A DNA stretch of 64,000 nucleotides, taken from positions 62,001-126,000 of the forward strand of contig NZ_VLKU01000011.1 of assembly GCF_007830335.1 (NCBI RefSeq), in the 5' to 3' direction. Both the position numbers and the translations under genes were made by a program. The notes under the pieces were generated by a model. That model was not told the DNA's origin and did no database searches. It was given only the letters and a program-made list of their open reading frames with translations. This DNA comes from Paracoccus sulfuroxidans. GTDB taxonomy: Bacteria; Pseudomonadota; Alphaproteobacteria; Rhodobacterales; Rhodobacteraceae. Numbering within the stretch: position 1 is the stretch's first letter; each line of letters opens with the position of its first letter. Positions 61,965-64,000 of this stretch are shown here, piece by piece.

Positions 61965-62420
61965 ATGAAAAAACTGATCGCAACCGTGCTGCTGACCGGA
62001 CTGCCCCTTGCCGCGCTGGCCGAGGGCAGCGCCATCATGGTCCATGACGGCTATGCCCGCGCCGCCAACCCCCGCTCGGGCGCGGCATTCATGACGCTGA
62101 TGAACAGCGGGACGGCGGATTGCACGCTGGCCTCGGTCCAGACCCCGGCCTCGGAAAAGGCCGAGCTGCACACCAGCAAAGAGGTCGATGGCGTGATGAA
62201 GATGCTGCCCGCCGATCCCATCGTGGTGCCCGCAGGCGGCGAGGCCACGCTGGCGCGCGGCGGCGATCACGTCATGCTGATGGGGCTGACGCAGCCTCTG
62301 GCCAATGGCGATGAGGTCGCGCTGACGCTGGATTTCGGCGATTGCGGCACGGTCGAGGCGAAGCTGCCGGTCGACAATGACCGCAAGGCGGATGCGGGCG
62401 GCGAAAGCCACGCGCACTGA
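61965..62420 (+). CDS. PCu(A)C periplasmic copper chaperone
   Basis: Protein of 151 residues: signal peptide (MKKLIATVLLTGLPLAALAE) and the copper site pattern with His in AELHTSKEVDGVMKM, then a distal GGDHVMLMGL, Met/His ligands spaced as in PCu(A)C. These deliver Cu(I) to the CuA or CuB site of cytochrome oxidase, which fits the aa3 oxidase of this organism. The C-terminus ends in His-rich GGESHAH. ATG 61965 lies 12 bases after the preceding stop. Confidence 0.9.
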   Translation: MKKLIATVLLTGLPLAALAEGSAIMVHDGYARAANPRSGAAFMTLMNSGTADCTLASVQTPASEKAELHTSKEVDGVMKMLPADPIVVPAGGEATLARGGDHVMLMGLTQPLANGDEVALTLDFGDCGTVEAKLPVDNDRKADAGGESHAH

Positions 62421-62441
62421 GCCTGTGACGCGGGGCCCTGG

Positions 62442-63092
62442 CTATTCGGCCGGGGCCTTCGCCCGCGCGCGGATCGCGAGTTCCTCGACCTTGGGGCCGA
62501 TCAGCTCGACGATCATCGCGACGCCCCGGGCCGAGGGGTGGATGCCGTCATCCTGCAGGAAGACCCGACGCATGGCGCGGCTGTCCTCGGCCACGGCGGC
62601 ATAGATATTCGGCACCAGCAGCGCATCATGCTTGCGCGCCAGTTTCGGCCAGATGGCCGCCCATTCCGCCTTCAGCGCCGTGTCATGCTCGGGGTTGGCG
62701 ATGCCCGCCAGCAGCAGGGGCCGTCCGCCCGCGCCCGCCTGCTCCAACACGGCGTCGAGGTTGGTCCGGGTCTGTTCGGCGGACCAGCCCATCAGCAGGT
62801 CGTTCCCGCCGAGCTCCACCAGCACCGCGTCAACAGGGGCATGCCTGCGCAGCGAGATCGCGATGCGGACCCGCCCGCCATAGCTGGTGTCGCCCGAGGC
62901 CCCGGCATTGACGATCTGGATGTCATCATGGCCGCGCGCCTTCAGCCAGTCCTGCAGTTGCGGCACCAGCCCCTGATCGGCGGGCAGGCCATAGCCCTCG
63001 GTGATGCTGTCGCCGAAGGCCAGGATGCGCAGGGGCGCGGCGCCTGCGGGTAGGGCCAGAAGGGCCAGAAGCGTGATGAGGCGCAGGAACAT
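62442..63092 (-). CDS. Arylesterase, GDSL/TesA-like
   Basis: Secreted hydrolase of 216 residues: signal peptide (LITLLALLALPAGA), GDSL block I FGDSITEGYG, block III GGNDLL and block V DGIHPSARG containing the Asp-His pair; the SGNH residues are Ser, Gly, Asn and His. Substrate is a thioester or aryl ester by family. It is often divergent from an ABC transporter gene in proteobacteria, but here the other side is an L,D-transpeptidase. Confidence 0.92.
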   Translation of the reverse strand: MFLRLITLLALLALPAGAAPLRILAFGDSITEGYGLPADQGLVPQLQDWLKARGHDDIQIVNAGASGDTSYGGRVRIAISLRRHAPVDAVLVELGGNDLLMGWSAEQTRTNLDAVLEQAGAGGRPLLLAGIANPEHDTALKAEWAAIWPKLARKHDALLVPNIYAAVAEDSRAMRRVFLQDDGIHPSARGVAMIVELIGPKVEELAIRARAKAPAE

Positions 63093-63104
63093 TGCAGTCT
63101 CCGG

Positions 63105-63152
63105 TCGCGGTCAGGCAGGTTCGCGGTCAGATGGGCTCGCGCTCAGACAGGC
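63105..63152. repeat. 16-bp tandem repeat, three imperfect copies
   Basis: TCGCGGTCAGGCAGGT (63105-63120), TCGCGGTCAGATGGGC (63121-63136) and TCGCGCTCAGACAGGC (63137-63152) are adjacent 16-bp units. The stretch lies 13 bases beyond the esterase start, upstream of both divergent genes. Confidence 0.6.
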
Positions 63153-63325
63153 CTAGGCCGATTGGCGGGGCAGGGCAATCACTGGCCCGATCACGCCGCC
63201 GTCAGCGCCGGGATGCAGCCGCGCCACGCGACGTCGCGAAACCACCCGCGTCACGGCGCTTTGAGTTGAATAATTCCCGCGAAAGCATTACCGCAAAGGA
63301 AAATCCCCAAGATGTCCAGGACTGA

Positions 63326-63913
63326 ATGATGAACCGTCGCCAGCTGCTGATGATGTCCCTGCCCCTGATCGCCGTGCCTTCGGTGTTGCTGGCAGAGGCG
63401 CTGCCCCCTGCGCCGCGTGCCAACGCGCAAGCCACCGCCGCGCGTGATCCCTATGCCCCGACCGAAGTCGCGATCCGCAGCGATTTCGAGGTGGGCAGCA
63501 TCGTGGTCGTCAGCCGCGACTTCTTCCTTTACCATGTCATCGCGCCGGGCCGTGCGGTCCGCTATGGCGTCGCCGTGGGCCGCAATGAGCTGGTCTGGCG
63601 TGGCCGCGCCACTGTCGGGCGCAAGGCCGAATGGCCCAGCTGGACGCCCACGCCCGACATGATCAAGCGCAACCCCGGGCAATATGCGAAATGGGCCGAC
63701 GGCATGCCGGGCGGCCCGACGAACCCGCTGGGCGCACGGGCGCTGTATCTTTACGACGCACGCGGCAATGACACCGCCATCCGCATCCACGGCACGACCG
63801 AGCCGGGCTCGATCGGGCGCGCGGTCTCGAACGGCTGCATCCGCATGCGCAACGAGGCGGTGATGGCGCTGTTCGATCAGGTGCCGGATGGCACGCCGGT
63901 CTACGTCTACTAA
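63326..63913 (+). CDS. L,D-transpeptidase (YkuD domain)
   Basis: Exported protein of 195 residues: signal peptide (LLMMSLPLIAVPSVLLAEAL), then a YkuD domain with the active site IHGTTEPGSIGRAVSNGCIR, His and Cys of the HXX...SXGCIR/M motif. It crosslinks peptidoglycan through 3-3 bonds or attaches lipoproteins. Two adjacent ATGs (63326, 63329) precede the signal peptide; AGGA is closer to the second. Confidence 0.92.
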   Translation: MMNRRQLLMMSLPLIAVPSVLLAEALPPAPRANAQATAARDPYAPTEVAIRSDFEVGSIVVVSRDFFLYHVIAPGRAVRYGVAVGRNELVWRGRATVGRKAEWPSWTPTPDMIKRNPGQYAKWADGMPGGPTNPLGARALYLYDARGNDTAIRIHGTTEPGSIGRAVSNGCIRMRNEAVMALFDQVPDGTPVYVY

Positions 63914-64000
63914 GTGGTACTGACATTAAGCTCATTGTCGGATCCGGCGCTGGCCGGGTTCGACAGCGTGATCGACGTCCGCTCTCCGTCGGAGTTCGCC
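63914..64000 (+). CDS. mnmH: Start of tRNA 2-selenouridine synthase (probable)
   Basis: Only 29 codons are visible before the window ends. They read VVLTLSSLSDPALAGFDSVI then DVRSPSEFA, the rhodanese start of MnmH/SelU, which replaces sulfur by selenium in 2-thiouridine of tRNA. The start is GTG 63914, immediately after the transpeptidase stop. Another rhodanese protein cannot be excluded. Confidence 0.55.
   Translation, partial: MVLTLSSLSDPALAGFDSVIDVRSPSEFA

Noticed and set aside
63092..63325. 77-codon frame upstream of the L,D-transpeptidase
   Set aside because: It spans the tandem repeat and regulatory region and has no support as a protein.
1..64000. CRISPR arrays, insertion sequences, phage genes, tRNA or rRNA
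   Set aside because: No regularly spaced identical repeats, no transposase or integrase motif, and no tRNA-like or rRNA-like segment was recognised on reading the window.

Overview
This is high-GC alphaproteobacterial chromosome and most resembles Paracoccus or a close relative in the Rhodobacteraceae/Paracoccaceae. The evidence is a 50-residue aa3 cytochrome oxidase subunit IV very like the Paracoccus denitrificans one (comparison from memory), a CcmI of the rhodobacterial type, a heterotetrameric sarcosine oxidase operon, a frcBCAK-type sugar transporter and an L28 of alphaproteobacterial type. Coding density is very high. Many genes overlap as ATGA or TGATG. TTG and GTG starts are not rare. 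I see no rRNA, tRNA, CRISPR array, insertion sequence, integrase or phage gene. No stretch longer than 300 bases lacks a gene; the longest gaps are 8829-9098, 63093-63325, 24063-24281 and 17342-17544.

Layout. 1-7.6 kb: truncated possible GNAT gene, azlCD exporter, a lipoprotein, the tiny oxidase subunit IV, a DmdC-like acyl-CoA dehydrogenase with an MBL hydrolase, the tRNA t6A enzyme Sua5, YqgE and a DsbD-N protein. 7.6-11.3 kb: an unusual uracil-DNA glycosylase, a secreted protein, leuB and a DMT exporter. 11.3-15 kb: a GT2-GT4 glycosyltransferase with a small partner, and an SDR without the catalytic Tyr/Lys. 15-18.3 kb: a PepSY / response regulator / histidine kinase operon divergent from an RTX protein, with an 11-bp-period direct repeat between them. 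18.4-24.1 kb: a MoxR / DUF58 / BatA-B-C-D operon. 24.3-31.1 kb: a GT4 enzyme, Nudix hydrolase, a receiver-SpoIIE phosphatase divergent from a small Hpt protein, ilvA, a membrane protein and argG.

31.2-38.9 kb: VOC and GFA proteins, mogA, the frcK-A-C-B operon divergent from a ROK repressor with a clear palindromic operator, then cbpA/cbpM. 39-43.1 kb: a phytase-like secreted protein behind a Pho-box-like array, then DUF1289, ruvX and ccmI. 43.3-49.2 kb: sarcosine oxidase soxB, soxD, soxA and soxG, with a small membrane protein and a TfoX-like gene inserted between soxB and soxD. 49.3-64 kb: Fe superoxide dismutase, rarD, yfgM-like / bamB / der, serS, a thioredoxin-like protein, meaB, ada, an ICL/PEPM enzyme, rpmB, a DUF2946-like plus PCu(A)C copper pair, a GDSL esterase, an L,D-transpeptidase and the beginning of a probable mnmH/selU.

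Most of the window is ordinary core metabolism. The most interesting material is regulatory or non-coding: the three-unit Pho-box-like array before the phytase-like gene, the 9-bp-arm operator of the frc locus, the 11-bp direct repeat upstream of the two-component operon, a dispersed two-hairpin repeat whose end carries the frcK ribosome binding site, two strong hairpins inside the sox cluster, and a three-copy 16-bp tandem repeat. I did not find a clearly new multi-gene system. The nearest candidates are the receiver-phosphatase/Hpt pair and the TCS-PepSY-RTX neighbourhood.
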